A stretch of 64,000 nucleotides of DNA from Plasmodiophora brassicae (GCA_036867785.1 CP145411.1:1488001-1552000), one strand, 5' to 3'. Counted from the stretch's first letter, positions 33,359 through 44,701 are shown. Numbers and translations are program-made. The notes: a model not told the origin generated them from the sequence alone.

Positions 33359-34471
33359 TTATGGCGTCTCTGTTTGTGTACGTGGCGATGTGACCCGTTT
33401 ACAGACGACCTTCGTCGCGGTTGGTTTCGGGCGCGCCTTCTTGGTCGTGTAGGAGTAGGCGCAGGATTCGCAGTAGGCCGGCGGTACGATTCCGGCCTGG
33501 ACGGCGAGGGAGAACACGTAGCAGGCGGCGCAGAAGCCGAACAGGGCCAGTACGGCGGCGGCGGCGGCCAGGCACCCCCAAACGATTGCGCTGACGAACG
33601 TCAACCCGAAGCCGTGGTCGATGACGGTCGCCGTCAGCGCGAACAGGACACCGACGAACTGGGCGAACCGCTTCGGCGGGCTGGGCTTGAAGGACGACTT
33701 GGCCACCTGGAGGACGTCCTCGAGCAGCGGGCGAAGGACGAGGACGACCAGGTACGCCTGGGGGTCGAATCGGGGCCCGGACACGACTCGTGCGGTGAAC
33801 CCGTAAAGAATAAACCATCCCAGGGCGGAGACGTCGTACTCGTAGAGGAGGACGATGTGGGCGACGGTTAGGGCGGTGACGCATGCGGAGTGCAGGCGCG
33901 CTTCGAGCTCGTTGACGGGGTTGGGGAACCCGAGCAGGTGAACCGGGCGGCGCCTCCACCAGTAGCACATTTCCCTCGAGATGGCCAGGTGCTGCCTGTG
34001 GATACAGTCGTTGACGAACCGGGGGAACACGTCCTTCCGGAGCATCAACTCGACCTCCTGGACGCACTCGTCGAACACCTGGGCCGGGTCGCCACCGGCC
34101 GGCGCCTGTCTCACCAACCCCTTCCACGACATCGTCACCATTGCCGATTTCAGGTCGCGAACCCGTTCCAGCGTTTCCGTCCGCATCGTCCCTGGAATGT
34201 TAATCTCCCTCGGCGACCCGCTGACGACGTACGCCTCGGCAATGTGTTCGACCTCCTGGATCAGGTCGAACGGGTCGCCGGTCCGCTTCGCCAGGCTGTC
34301 CACGTCCTGCAGGAACTCGATCGTCTCCAGGCAGTGCATACGCCTGGCGTACTCGACGAATCCTGTGATGTCCAGCGGGTACGCGTGCGCCGCTTTCCCG
34401 CTGATCAGGTCGCGGACCGACAGGTCGTCCACCAGCGCTACGTCAATAATCACGTCCTTCCCTGCCGCCAT
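33359..34471 (-). CDS. RGS-domain membrane protein with DUF4395-like C-terminus (upper paralogue)
   Basis: 370 aa, single exon. Residues 20-175 form an RGS-like fold (LVDDLSVRDLISG, YARRMHCLETIEFLQDVDSL, FPRFVNDCIHRQHLAIS), which in known proteins speeds GTP hydrolysis by G-alpha subunits. After a linker comes a membrane domain starting GFPNPVNELEARLHSACV, with FVGVLFALTATVI and GFCAACYVFSLAV, matching the DUF4395 layout (N-P-N-E then PPKRFAQFVG). It ends with a Cys/Tyr pair (CESCAYSYT) shared with its neighbour. It lies 94 bp downstream of a paralogue on the same strand. A membrane-tethered G-protein regulator is a reasonable inference; no partner is visible. Confidence 0.78.
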   Translation of the reverse strand: MAAGKDVIIDVALVDDLSVRDLISGKAAHAYPLDITGFVEYARRMHCLETIEFLQDVDSLAKRTGDPFDLIQEVEHIAEAYVVSGSPREINIPGTMRTETLERVRDLKSAMVTMSWKGLVRQAPAGGDPAQVFDECVQEVELMLRKDVFPRFVNDCIHRQHLAISREMCYWWRRRPVHLLGFPNPVNELEARLHSACVTALTVAHIVLLYEYDVSALGWFILYGFTARVVSGPRFDPQAYLVVLVLRPLLEDVLQVAKSSFKPSPPKRFAQFVGVLFALTATVIDHGFGLTFVSAIVWGCLAAAAAVLALFGFCAACYVFSLAVQAGIVPPAYCESCAYSYTTKKARPKPTATKVVCKRVTSPRTQTETP

Positions 34472-34565
34472 CGCCTGCGATGAAGCGCTCCTTTAGATAG
34501 CTCGGTTGGGTCGAGTGTACGGTCTTGTCTTCCTGCGATATTATCGGCGTGTATTAGCAGAGCGG

Positions 34566-35651
34566 TCATGTTTCGTCGCCGCTGGTATCTGTAGGCGCCT
34601 GGTAGGGGTGAACGCGAGCCGTCGTGCCAGGCCTCGGGCAACTCTTCGTGTACGAGTACGCACACGATTCGCACACAGTCTTCGGGACGAGTCCTAGTCG
34701 CATGCCCACAGAGAACACGAAGCAGGCGGCGCAGAACCCGGTTAGGGCTAACAGCCCAGCGGCGACGACAAGGCACCCCCAGACCATGATGCTCGGCACT
34801 GTCAGGTGCAGCACGTTGTAGAGGATGTTCCCAGCCAGAGCGAACAGAAGGCCGACGAACTGGGCGAAACGCTTTGGCGGGCTCGGGTGGAACTCGGATC
34901 GGGCAACCTGGAGGACGTCCTCCAGCAGCGGGCGGACCACGAAGATCACAAAGTAGGCCTGCGGATCGATACGGGGCCCCGACAGGAACCGGGCGGCGAA
35001 CCCGTAGAGGATATACCATCCCAGCCAGGGAACGGCGAACTCATACAGGAATATGATGTGGAGAATGGTCAGCAACGTGACGCATCCGGAGTGGGATCGC
35101 GCTTCCAGCTGGTTAACAGGGTTAGGGAACCCGAAGAGCCGGAGCGGGCGACGCGTCCACCAAAAGCACATATCCCGGGAGATGGCCAGGTTATGCCTGC
35201 GAGTGCATTCCTTGATGAACCGGGGGAATGCGTCCTTCTCGAACATGGACTCGACTTCCTCGACGCAATCGTCGAACACCTGGAGCAGGCCTTCCGCTGA
35301 CTTCGTTGTCGCCGTGATCGCCTGTTTCAGGGCCGCAACCCGGTCCAAGGTCCTCCTTCGCATCGAACCGGGAATGTTGATCTCGTTGGAGGAACCAGCC
35401 ACGATGTACGTGTCGGCGATGCGTTCGACCTGCTGGAGGAGCTCGAACGGCTGGACGCCTCGTTGGACGAGGTTGTAGACGTCCTGCAGGAATTCTATCG
35501 TTTCTAAACACTGTTGCCGCCGGGCATACTCAACGAGGCCGATGGCGTTCAGCGGGTACGTATGCCCAGACTTGCCGCTGAGCACGTCGCGTAACGTCAG
35601 GTTCTCTGCGAGGGCCACGTTAATGGCCATGTCGCTGGTGGCGAACGCCAT
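34566..35651 (-). CDS. RGS-domain membrane protein with DUF4395-like C-terminus (lower paralogue)
   Basis: 361 aa, single exon, collinear with the previous gene over its whole length (YARRQQCLETIEFLQDVYNL, EINIPGSMRRRTLDRV, FGFPNPVNQLEARSHSG, PPKRFAQFVGLLFALAGNI, TVCESCAYSYTK). It lacks the short APAGGD insertion seen in the upper paralogue. Base composition is a little less GC-rich at third positions than in its neighbour. The two arose by local duplication. Which one is ancestral cannot be told without an outgroup. Confidence 0.78.
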   Translation of the reverse strand: MAFATSDMAINVALAENLTLRDVLSGKSGHTYPLNAIGLVEYARRQQCLETIEFLQDVYNLVQRGVQPFELLQQVERIADTYIVAGSSNEINIPGSMRRRTLDRVAALKQAITATTKSAEGLLQVFDDCVEEVESMFEKDAFPRFIKECTRRHNLAISRDMCFWWTRRPLRLFGFPNPVNQLEARSHSGCVTLLTILHIIFLYEFAVPWLGWYILYGFAARFLSGPRIDPQAYFVIFVVRPLLEDVLQVARSEFHPSPPKRFAQFVGLLFALAGNILYNVLHLTVPSIMVWGCLVVAAGLLALTGFCAACFVFSVGMRLGLVPKTVCESCAYSYTKSCPRPGTTARVHPYQAPTDTSGDET

Positions 35652-36040
35652 CGCTAACCGGCCTTATCGCATGCACCTCTATCTCCGGCGGATCGGGTAC
35701 GGTGGTGAACCGCTAAAACCGCTAGCCACGCATAGCCATGTTTCGGGGCACAGTCTACGCTCTGGCGTATTGCAATACGTGAACCGTGCCTATCTTGTTA
35801 CGTACTCGATATGTGCGCGCTCAAACTGGAATAAAGCGTTGACAAACCGGGAGGACACTGCCGTTCTGAACGTCGAAAGGACATCCCTGATGCTGTCTTC
35901 GATCTTCAGGTGCTTGCCCAACGCCCCATCGGTAGACAGTCATTCGTCATGGGTCAGCTACCCAATCGTGAACTTGCATTATGGATAGAGATTTTAGTGG
36001 ACAATTCATGCATTGACACGTGAACAACCCATGTTTATAG
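35652..36040. other. Intergenic
   Basis: No supported gene or repeat seen. The region holds the upstream side of the RGS gene and the 3' side of the coiled-coil gene. Confidence 0.4.
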
Positions 36041-39000
36041 CTATAGGTCCACGAACGATCTAGACAGGCTCTCGCTGAGAGCGTTCGCTGTCGACTCTGT
36101 CGATCGCAGTTCAGTCTTGCTTGCTTCCACCGCACCGTCCTCAATGGTGTCCATCATCAACTGACGTCCGTTGAATTGGTGGACAACGAAAACGGTTGCT
36201 GCATGCCAACGTACCTTCTCTAGCTGCTGGACGTGGTTTCGAATGATGTGCAGACTGTCGGCGTCCTTCTTGTTATCGGCTAGCGTGCGGTCGGACTGCA
36301 TCGCCTGCTCCAACGATGCGATTTCGGCGAACTTGGCCTTCAGCTCGCGATCCACCTGCACTCCACGTCATGCCCCGACGTCGTGGTACACTCAAAAGGT
36401 AATAAACCTTCTCAATGTGCAAACGAAGATCGTCGTTTGTCCTCTGCAGGGTTGCGATCTGTGCCTGCAGGCGGGAATTCTCTCGCTGGAGGTCGTCATG
36501 GCGGACGCGCAGCGCCGTCATCTCGCGCCACGCCTCATCGTGCCGCTCGCTGGTGATCATCGTCATCGACTCCGACTGCAGCTCATGGATGCGCGTCTCC
36601 AGGAACTTCACCAGGTCGTTGCTCTTCCGCAGCGCCAGCTCCGCCTGGTCCCGCTCCTTACGCAGCCTACCCAAACGAACGTTCACCGTGCGGAAACTGC
36701 GCGACAGCTGCAGTTCCCCGGTACTGTTCCGCAACACCGTCATGCTGCGAGCGCCGCCTGTCCATCTCGTCGTTGTGCCGTTTCAGCTGCTTCATCCGCC
36801 GCACAATCGTGACGGCGCTGGCCTGGATCACGGAGAGGGCGTCGTCGGCGCCCGCCACGAACGCGTCGCGCTGCCGCTGCCCCGTCATCGGGACGAAGCA
36901 CCGCCACAGGTCGCATTCGCAGCGGCGATCCTCGTGCGCGTCGAAGTGCGCCAGGACGCGATGCAGAACGGCGCCGGCCGGTCGCGGGTCGCGCTCGTCG
37001 CGAAGCAACGCGCTGACGCGGAGCTCCTCGTCTGTGGCGAGCAACATTCGTCGGTACGACGTGTGGCGAACAGCCGTAACCATCGGATGTACCTGTGACG
37101 AATTCGTGGACGCGTTGGAGTTTGGCGAAGCGTCGTGCTGCGACGACGGTGCTGATGGCGATGTGCCAGCGGGTCCTCGGGTGCCGCCGCGGAACAGGCC
37201 CTCGAACGATCGTCGTGGGCAGGTGGTGTTCAGGCGTCGACATGGCCAGCGCGAGTTGCTGGACGCGTTCGTGGAGCACCTCCAGGACGCGAAGCCGGGA
37301 GCAGACCACCCGTTTCTGGAAGACCAGCGCGTGCACACGATGACGCATTGGAACGTACGCTCGGTACAGAACGCGACAAGCGTCCAGCGCTCTGCACGAA
37401 CAGGGGGTGAGCGCCGCCGCCTTGTTCAACGGGGCTCGTTAGGGTACCTGTTCGTAGCGGACGTGGCGGCGTCCAGGCGCTGCTCCGCGTCGTGAAGCGC
37501 TTTCTGTATCTGTTCACGAATATCGAGCAGCTTCTCATCGTTCTGTACCCGGCACGCTTGCAGGTCGGATAGGGCCCGTGAATGTGCCGCCTGAACGTTC
37601 CACATGGGTAACGCGTTCGTCGAACCATTGCCCGATTGGCGGGCACCTCGGCAGCGAGCCGCGTGGTCCTCTCGTGTTTGATGCGATTGTTCAGGTCGTG
37701 GACGGCGTCCTGTACGGCTTGGAGCACGGACGGCAGCGTCGCCGGGTCGGCAACCCGAATCACACCCGATACGGATGCGATGTGCTCCTGGATCGACCGC
37801 TCACTGCCTAGCAGGGCGGTCCGCTGCTGGTTGAAACGCGCCTGCAACGCTCTCAGGTCGTCCTGACGTTGCCTCGCCTGCTGTTGGAGCTCCTTCGCCT
37901 TTGGCCACACCGACATCAACGATACGGCAACAATGGGGAACACCCAACAACAGTACCTGTCGAGCGTGCTCGGCGGATTCATCGCGAAGGCGATCGTTAT
38001 CCGATTTGAACTCGTTCATCGCTGTGCGAAGCTCGGCCACCTCCTTTTGTCGCACAGGACATGATCAGAACCGTACACAGGAGTGCCACATTGCTCGCGT
38101 GTATACGTCTTCCAGGTGCTGACGATGCGTTTCGGTGCGCTGCAGGGTCGCGATGCAGCGAGCGGCGACGTCCTCCATGGTCGAACGTCGAACCGAACGA
38201 CAGGGGACGTCGACACGATCGACGACCTCCTCCAGCCTGGCCACATGCTTGGCGTCTGCGTCCCTTAGCGCTTCCAGCGCTGCGATGCACTCCTGGCTCT
38301 ATCGTAACGGTCAGCCATGAGGAACAGAGTCAGGCGCCATCGGTTTGCCTTGGCGAGCCGCGTTTCCAGCTGGTGCCCGCGGCAAACCAGCTCCCGGTAG
38401 TCAGCTTGCGAGCGCGCCAGCGCCTGTTCGGCGACGTCCTTCGCATCGGCCTGCTGCTGCGCCATGTCGACCCTGTGGGAATGAGTCCAACTGCGCAGCG
38501 ACACGATACCGATCGCCACCATCTTACGTGCGCGTCAGCGAGTCGACTTGGTCCTGCAGGTGCTGCTCCCGCTTCAGACCCGCCTCGTTCCGCTCCCGTA
38601 TCGTCCTGATCTGCTCCACCTGATGTTCCGCTTTCTGTCGCGCTTCCGCCAATTCCCGCTCCAGACCCTGTCACTGATCAACACTTGGGCCAGAACATCA
38701 ACGCCGGCCCGGCGACGTACGTCCATCACTGCCAAACGTTGCTCCTGCTGCCGGACCTGAACGTTCCGAGTCAGACACATCTGATGCAATGTAGCCTCAT
38801 ACGCCTTCGTACCTGTTTCTGGAGCAGCGTGCGCGCCACATCGTTCTGGTCGACAGTCTTCTGCAAGGCGACGACTTCGGCGTCGAGTTGAGAGTTTCGT
38901 GAGCGTTCCGCTTGAAGATCGGCGGTTGTCTGGGAGAGCCGGTTCTGCAGGTCGGCGTTGAGCTCCGACAGGCGCGCTTGCTCGGCCCGGCTGGCGGCGA

Positions 39001-39676
39001 GTTTGTCCCTGGAGGCAGACGCGTCGCTGACGACGGCGTCGACCTTCGTCTTCCACATGTCGACCGCCTGGTTGCCTTCGTCCATGATGGTGTGCGCCCT
39101 CTGCTGGGCCGCCTCTAGCTGTTTCTGCAGGTCCTGAAGAGGAGAACAGTCGGTCGGTATGAGCCGCGCGAACAGAGGCGCCACCCCTGACTGACATTGT
39201 TCTTGCGCTGGAGGGCGGTGACCTCGTGCAGGTGCTGAGCGGACGCCGACGTCGCCTGCCCGAGCTTCGCGTCCATGGCGCTCATCTCGATGTTGAAGAC
39301 GCGCTCAATCTCGAGCTTCTGCCGCTGCGTCTGTTCCAGTTCCGCCCGCAGCATCTGCTCCGATCGGCGCAGCGCGAAGACCTGCTGCGACAGGTTCCTG
39401 GCATGCTGGCGCGCCTTCTCCTCGTGCTCCGCCGCCTTGTCCTGCACGACCTGGACCTGGGCCCGGAACCGCTCCGTCTGCTGCCCCAGCTGACGCTTCA
39501 GCTTGTCGACTTCCTCGTGCAGGGCTTTCTCCTGGCAGCACCGTCACATTTGTCGCACAAGTCGCCTTCGGAAGCGGCGTGCGCACCCTGAGGTCTCGAG
39601 CGCGACACGTGCACGTGAGCCCTGTGGAGAACGCGGGATCCATGGTGGCGTCGTTGTCGGGTAAAGTCGCCGCCAT
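36041..39676 (-). CDS. Large 14-exon coiled-coil protein, unknown
   Basis: Exons inferred: 39676-39587, 39531-39196, 39133-38813, 38756-38721, 38667-38528, 38472-38349, 38298-38107, 38040-37957, 37898-37647, 37590-37448, 37391-37093, 37031-about 36795, about 36730-36408, 36355-36041. All checked joins keep phase, giving roughly 880 aa. Nearly the whole product is heptad-rich, e.g. EKALHEEVDKLKRQLGQQ, LERELAEARQKAEHQVEQ, VAELRTAMNEFKSDNDRL. A less coiled stretch (CECDLWRCFVPMTGQRQRD) lies about two-thirds along. Exon 4 is a 36-nt microexon. Intron 6 (GCCAAG|GCAAAC) and perhaps intron 12 are GC-AG. Structural or tethering proteins often look like this, but no family was recognised and centrosomal or ciliary assignment would be guesswork. 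Confidence 0.65.
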
Positions 39677-39777
39677 GGCCCGCTGGCGCGTCAGGTACGC
39701 CACTGGCCGTCACACAACAGGCACGACCGAATCAGGCAATCTTCGCTGTGAAACGGCGCCGGCCGGGTGGTTTACTG

Positions 39778-40649
39778 TCATGCACGTGTCGTGTCCTTGT
39801 GCACAGGGACGGCGGTCGTCGACGACGCCAGCTGGTCGGTCGCGTACTGGACGGCGGCCAGTGGCCGGTTCGCTGAACGTCGGAGGTACAGCCGGGACTG
39901 GATCGATCTGGCGACGACGACGAGAGCGGCGATGGCGACGACGGCGACTGCGAACACGACGACGACGGTGCTGGGCAGGAGGACGGATACGGTCTGCACC
40001 GGGGGATTCCTAGCCGCGAAGTTGTTCGTCGTGGCTGACGGTGTGAACACGCTGCAGGTCCCTGCGACCGTCGTGTCGATGTACCGGGAGGCGCTGCATC
40101 GTACGACGGGAACCGTCGTGGTTCGCAGAGGCCAGGATCCGTTGATGAACCTGGTGATGGACCCTGCCTGGAGCGCGGCGAACAAGGTGGCGTTGTGGGC
40201 CGAATAGGCAACCCGCAGCACCTGAACGGCGGTGGATGTGTTTGAGGATAGGGAGAGCGACTGTGGGATGACGATGAAGCTGATCGACGAGGATGCTCCG
40301 AGGTTGCTGAACTCAATGTTCACAATTTGACTTGAAGGCAAGCCCAGCACTGGGGAGACAGCGCTGATCACGCTGCTGGGCAACTGATCTAGATCCGCCT
40401 GCGTGAATTGTGTCGTGCCGACGTTCGCGAGCATTTTAACTCTGAAACCTCATTGTTCATGAATGCGAACGCTATAGAGAATCACGTACAGCCACACCTC
40501 TCCGCGTTGAACGTCGTTCCGATCGGAATGGCTACTCTGTCCAGGTACGCAGTCGACGTGGGACGGCTGGCCGCCTCGCTGAACGTGACTGCATAGAGCA
40601 GCAGTACACACGCTGCCTTGGTGACAGGATTCACGGCCGTCGTCGCCAT
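39778..40649 (-). CDS. Single-pass type I membrane protein, unknown
   Basis: Two exons, 40649-40498 and 40441-39778, joined by a 56-nt intron in phase 2, about 271 aa. Signal peptide near TKAACVLLLYAVTFSEA. The ectodomain of about 170 residues has several sequons (NTST, NATL, NGSW) and two Cys (VVRCSAS, GTCSVF). One membrane segment (LLPSTVVVVFAVAVVAIAAL) is followed by a 45-residue basic cytosolic tail. The pattern FTQADLDQLPSSVISAVSPVL then SQIVNIEFSN is reminiscent of a small alpha/beta extracellular module, but no match is claimed. The start is the second in-frame Met, which places the signal peptide properly. Confidence 0.6.
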
Positions 40650-40795
40650 GGACGAGAGATTCGATAGGGGTACGCGGCGCAAGATTGATTTTATCGTCAT
40701 TCGTGACCGAATCTCGCAACGAATCGGCATAACACTGGACAATGACGCGAGAGACTCGATGAGCGCCACTTCGCCAGGCACCGGGCAAAAATAGA

Positions 40796-40868
40796 GCCTA
40801 TGTCGGGACTCGAACCCGAAGCCTTGAGATTAAAAGTCCCACGCTCTAACCAATTGAGCTACACAGGC
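40796..40868 (-). tRNA. tRNA-Lys(UUU), intronless
   Basis: A 73-nt cloverleaf with anticodon loop CTTTTAA, identical base for base to the spliced form of the tRNA at 18521-18607. T run at 40786-40790 on the minus-strand 3' side. Confidence 0.96.
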
Positions 40869-41162
40869 CGTGCGACGGTGTTGTTGCGCTCCAACTGGTA
40901 CCTGACCGATATTCGTACCTGTTCACGCACCTCGTCTTGCACCTGACATGCGCGCGTCAATCATCATCACGCACTGTTAGGGGGCTTGCCGAACCCTTCA
41001 GCTAAATACGGGTCCTCCCGTTGACTAACTATCCTCTTGACCAAAACCCCTCTCGAGATGGTTTCACCGTCACTTCGTGCCTGCTTCGCTGCATCTCCGG
41101 ATGCCATCCTATCTGACGTCTGACCCGCCTTGGTGCAGATTGCAAAGGACAGTGAACTTCAT

Positions 41163-41962
41163 ATGAGCGAACGAGACGGGTTAACTATGGGTCCTGCACA
41201 TGACGATGGCTCGGCCTCTGTATGTCGCCTGCTGGCGGCATCAGCCTGTGCGGACAGTCCCAGTGCACAGGTGGTCATGAGCGACGCGGGCAGTAACATC
41301 GTCGGCGACGACGACGACCAGTCGTTCGTTCTGTCGGAGTCCACGGCACCGTCATCTGCTCAGCACGAACCAGAACCCCATGACGGACATCCGCCGTCTT
41401 CTGATGACCACGACACTGACAGTGCCGATGTGGCCACGACATCCGTTGTGATCGAGAAACGGTCCACAGATATTGCATCATCCGCTGACCCCGGCAGTGA
41501 CATCGAGAATGACGACGTCGACAGCAACGCAAGGTTTCACCACAGGCGTCTTCAATCGGCGAGCGGTGGACTGAAACGGTTTCAAACAGGTCGCGATACC
41601 CTTCGGACGACCAGATGAAGGCGCCGTTAACCGAGATTCGACGCCTGCTCGCTCGGTACGAGCTCCAAAAGCACGTGCTCACCGAGGAGTACATCAACGA
41701 GAAGCTGCCAGCGCTCAGGAAACAGGTCACCGAGACGCGGGACGCACAGCGCCGCGCCCGCAGCCGCCTGACGGCATCGCTGAAGAACCTGAACGCCATG
41801 ATCGACGACACGTCCAGATTTCTGCGACCGGGCGACGCTGCCGCCGTCAGGGAACCGCCGGTCCAGGTGCAGCGCCAGGTCGACGATCAGGTCGACGCGC
41901 TGACCGAGGGCAACTCCTGGAAGGCGGTGCAGTACAAGCTGGACGGCCAGTTCAGATGGTGA
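41163..41962 (+). CDS. Acidic low-complexity protein with C-terminal helical domain, unknown
   Basis: Two exons, 41163-41533 and 41590-41962, joined in phase 2 (GCAAG|GTTTCA, branch-like actgaaac, acceptor caaacag), about 247 aa. The first half is acidic and Ser-rich, without predicted fold. The second half (TEIRRLLARYELQKHVLTEEY, LPALRKQVTETRDAQRRARS) is helical, probably coiled coil. Splicing gives DSNARSRYPSDDQ across the junction. No family was recognised. The N-terminus could begin at a downstream ATG at 41278. Confidence 0.5.
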
Positions 41963-42124
41963 CATGCAACGATGTCTTCGTCACGCTGTACTCGTGCGGG
42001 TTCATCATCATTACAACGTCAACGTGGCAGTCCATGCAGACGTGTGGCAGTATGTACCTCCAGTAGGCAGGTTGGAGCTTAAGGGGCACCACATTTTGCG
42101 AAAGCCGTAGGGCGGCGGGTCGCG

Positions 42125-43005
42125 ATGGTCGTGGACGGCCTGACACGCGCCAATCGCCATCTAATGGCGAGCCGTACGTTGCCGTATGCGACCGTGCGGG
42201 CCGGGCCGCTGACTGGCGCGCGTGGGCAGCGCTGCTGAGTACTCTGTATCGGCTGGTCGGCATTCCGCCCGTGTTCGTCGTGCTGTCCGCGGTTGCGGCG
42301 CTCGTCATCGTGTCCATCGTCCTGTGCTCCGTACAGAGCATCACGTGCGGCCGATGGGCGGGCCGCCTTGTGCATGAAAAACTGAATCGCCGATTTGTCC
42401 AGGTTGTTTATCGCGTTCGCGTACCCGGCCCTGGAGTCGTGCCGAAGCGTTCGAGCTGAGGACGAAGCGGCTCAGGCGTTCTGGTAAGCCCAATTTCATG
42501 TCAAGCTGTACACATGGTGAACATTCTTCCTTGTTACAGGCTGGAATACTGGATCGTGTATTCCACATTGTACATCACGTATCGCATCGCAGACGTCGTC
42601 CTGTTCTGGTAGGTTGTGAACAACGTTCGCGATATCAGTGTCGTTCTAAATGAGCTACTGCTGTAAGGGTCCCATACTACAGGCAATGGAAGGTTGTATT
42701 CCTGCTATGGTGCTTCCTACCGCCATTCCAGGTCCGTCCCTTCGCATGTCTTTCCAGGAATGTAACTCGGAATCGCACAGGGATTCACCGTCGTCTACCG
42801 GTGGGTCGTGCGCCCGATCCTGACCATGCACCGTCATCACATCGACAATTCGTTGCGAAAGGTGCAAAGTCACGTCGATGGCGCGCAGAAGACGCTGTCG
42901 CGAGCCAGCACTAGCCTGGTCCCTGCGATTGCGACCAGCCTCACATCAATGGCGACGCAAGCGCTGACGAGGATCGAGGAGCGACAGTCCCGGCCACAAC
43001 AATAA
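42125..43005 (+). CDS. REEP/TB2/DP1/HVA22 family ER-shaping protein
   Basis: Six exons: 42125-42173, 42230-42344, 42403-42483, 42540-42608, 42668-42731, 42781-43005, all in phase, about 200 aa, the family's normal size. Family landmarks appear in order: hydrophobic segment FVVLSAVAALVIVSIVL, then LFIAFAYPALESCRSVRAED, AAQAFWLEYWIVYSTLYI, WVPYYRQWKVVFLLW and FTVVYRWVVRPILTMH. These proteins form hairpins in the ER membrane and help shape tubules. The C-terminal 60 residues are an amphipathic helix-rich tail. Most exons are 115 nt or shorter, so they escape simple frame searches, but every splice restores a conserved residue. The first exon is the least certain. Confidence 0.85.
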
Positions 43006-43055
43006 CCACGGGCACAAACGGCAAGTAATATTATCATGATACATTTACGTCGGCG

Positions 43056-43543
43056 TCAATCCTGCGACTGGCTCGCCAGATGCTTCTCGAGCTTCGACAG
43101 CTGCATCAGGACGGGCGCCTGCAGGAAGACGGACGCGCTCTTGCTGACCTGCTCCTCCACGGGCAACGGCTGCTGTTTGGTGATGAACTTCTGCAGACGG
43201 GAGGCGGCTTTCTGCGGCGAGACCGCCTTCGAGCTCTTGACCTCCAGGTTCATTCGTCCGTCGGCGGCCTGCACGATGCTTCCCGCAGCGGCTGCAAACT
43301 CCGTGACTGCAAATTCAAATTGCCGTCAAGCTGTGCGACACGACGCGCCGCGCAGTGGAAGACCTACTGCGAAGCCAATAAGACGCTCGGCTTTGAACTG
43401 CAAAGGAACTACTTTATGCACGATGCAATCATGCTGGCGTTTCGCGCTCTGGGTCGCATGATCTCGGCCGGCACGCCGACCTGGATGACCCGGCTGCTGT
43501 CCTGTCGTGTCGCATTACTTGACCCGTCTCGCAACGCGAACAT
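43056..43543 (-). CDS. Small helical protein, unknown
   Basis: Three exons, 43543-43481, 43397-43364, 43306-43056, about 115 aa. Phases fit (0 and 1), and the acceptors ctttgcag and tttgcag are good. Sequence landmarks: FKAERLIGFAVV, AAAAGSIVQAADGRMNLEV, then a charged helical tail LMQLSKLEKHLASQ. No signal peptide, no family recognised. It is convergent with the REEP gene, 50 bp between their stops. Only the last exon is long enough to be confident; the first two rest on splice logic. A competing plus-strand frame at 43080-43583 looks less protein-like. Confidence 0.4.
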
Positions 43544-43635
43544 AGCTTTATTCACAGCGGGTGCGTGTTCGATTCATTGTTGATCAGAGGGCTTGAGTGA
43601 GTTCGCATTTGTCATGATTCTTGGTGTCGGGCGAG

Positions 43636-44701
43636 TTATCCCTGCGAGGTCGGACCGATTGCCGTAGCACTGACGGCGCCTGCTTTGGATGCGATGCTGC
43701 TCTTCGACGCGATCGCGTCCTTCAGAGCGACGGTGCTGCCCACGGTGCCGGCCTTGCCCGATTGACGGCTCTGCGTCATGTAATCAGTATCCGCCTTGAA
43801 CGGGTTTTGCATCAGGCGGCGCTTCCACGACGACAGGTTCGTCGTGAGCAGGAACATGTTGATGGTCTGCAAACCGATCGGTAAGCTATAGCGATATGTC
43901 CTTGCCGCGGTTCGTTACAATATCGATGTGGAGGATCATGTTCCAAATCTCGGGGGCGAAGATCTTGTCGAAGACGACGAAGCAGAGGAATTCGCAAGCG
44001 AAGCTGACGGCCGTCGCCACCCAGCACTCGATGACCTTGCTGCGAAGATCGGGGGTCATTGTCGCTTCGGTCTTGAGGATGTACGTGAACAGCAGAAGAA
44101 ACGCGGTGCCCGATGTGAACAGGCAGCTGATGACCAAGCTGCCGACGAAAGGGGGCACGCCGAAGAAGCACGCGTTGGCGTCGTTAAGCGGGAACGACTC
44201 AATGTAGACACACGTCAGGATGAACCCGAGCATGAGACCGGCAACAACGACCTTGCAGGCGCGGCCGAACATGACCGTTTTTAGGAACGTCTTGGACATG
44301 AGGGTCTTGCGGATGACCTCCGCGCGCAAGTAGAAGAAATACGGCATCATCGTGAACATGACGAAGTGGGTGATGTTGCCGCTACGCTCGAACAGGTTGC
44401 AGGCGAACACCGAGGGGGGCGCGTCGAACAGGGGAAGGAACACGATGTTGATCGTCACCATGAAGACACCTATTTGCAATTGGGTATCAGCTGCTGTTGG
44501 CGGACGGCACGTCGGGTAAGAAATACAGATGAAGGCCGCCAACATGGCGACGATCGCGACGATCTCCAACTGGTTACGCGCCTTGCGCTGCTTGCGCCAG
44601 GCGAACACCGCGTTGGAGAACAGCATCCAACCCATCGCGGCGGCGTTCATCGTGCGCAGAATGCGGATGGTGGTCTTGTCGCCGGCGAACAGGTCAGACA
44701 T
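43636..44701 (-). CDS. Seven-transmembrane protein, unknown
   Basis: Two exons, 44701-43919 and 43866-43636, joined by a 52-nt intron in phase 0, about 337 aa. Hydrophobic segments: MGWMLFSNAVFAW, IVAIVAMLAAFICISY, IGVFMVTINIVFLPLF, VMFTMMPYFFYL, VVAGLMLGFILTCVYI, LVISCLFTSGTAFLLLF and ATAVSFACEFLCFVVF, perhaps an eighth across the splice. The short N-terminus has no signal peptide. The cytosolic tail is Ser/Lys-rich with repeated ASKS motifs. Topology resembles a GPCR-like receptor, but none of the standard GPCR signatures is visible, so the class is left open. Confidence 0.65.
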
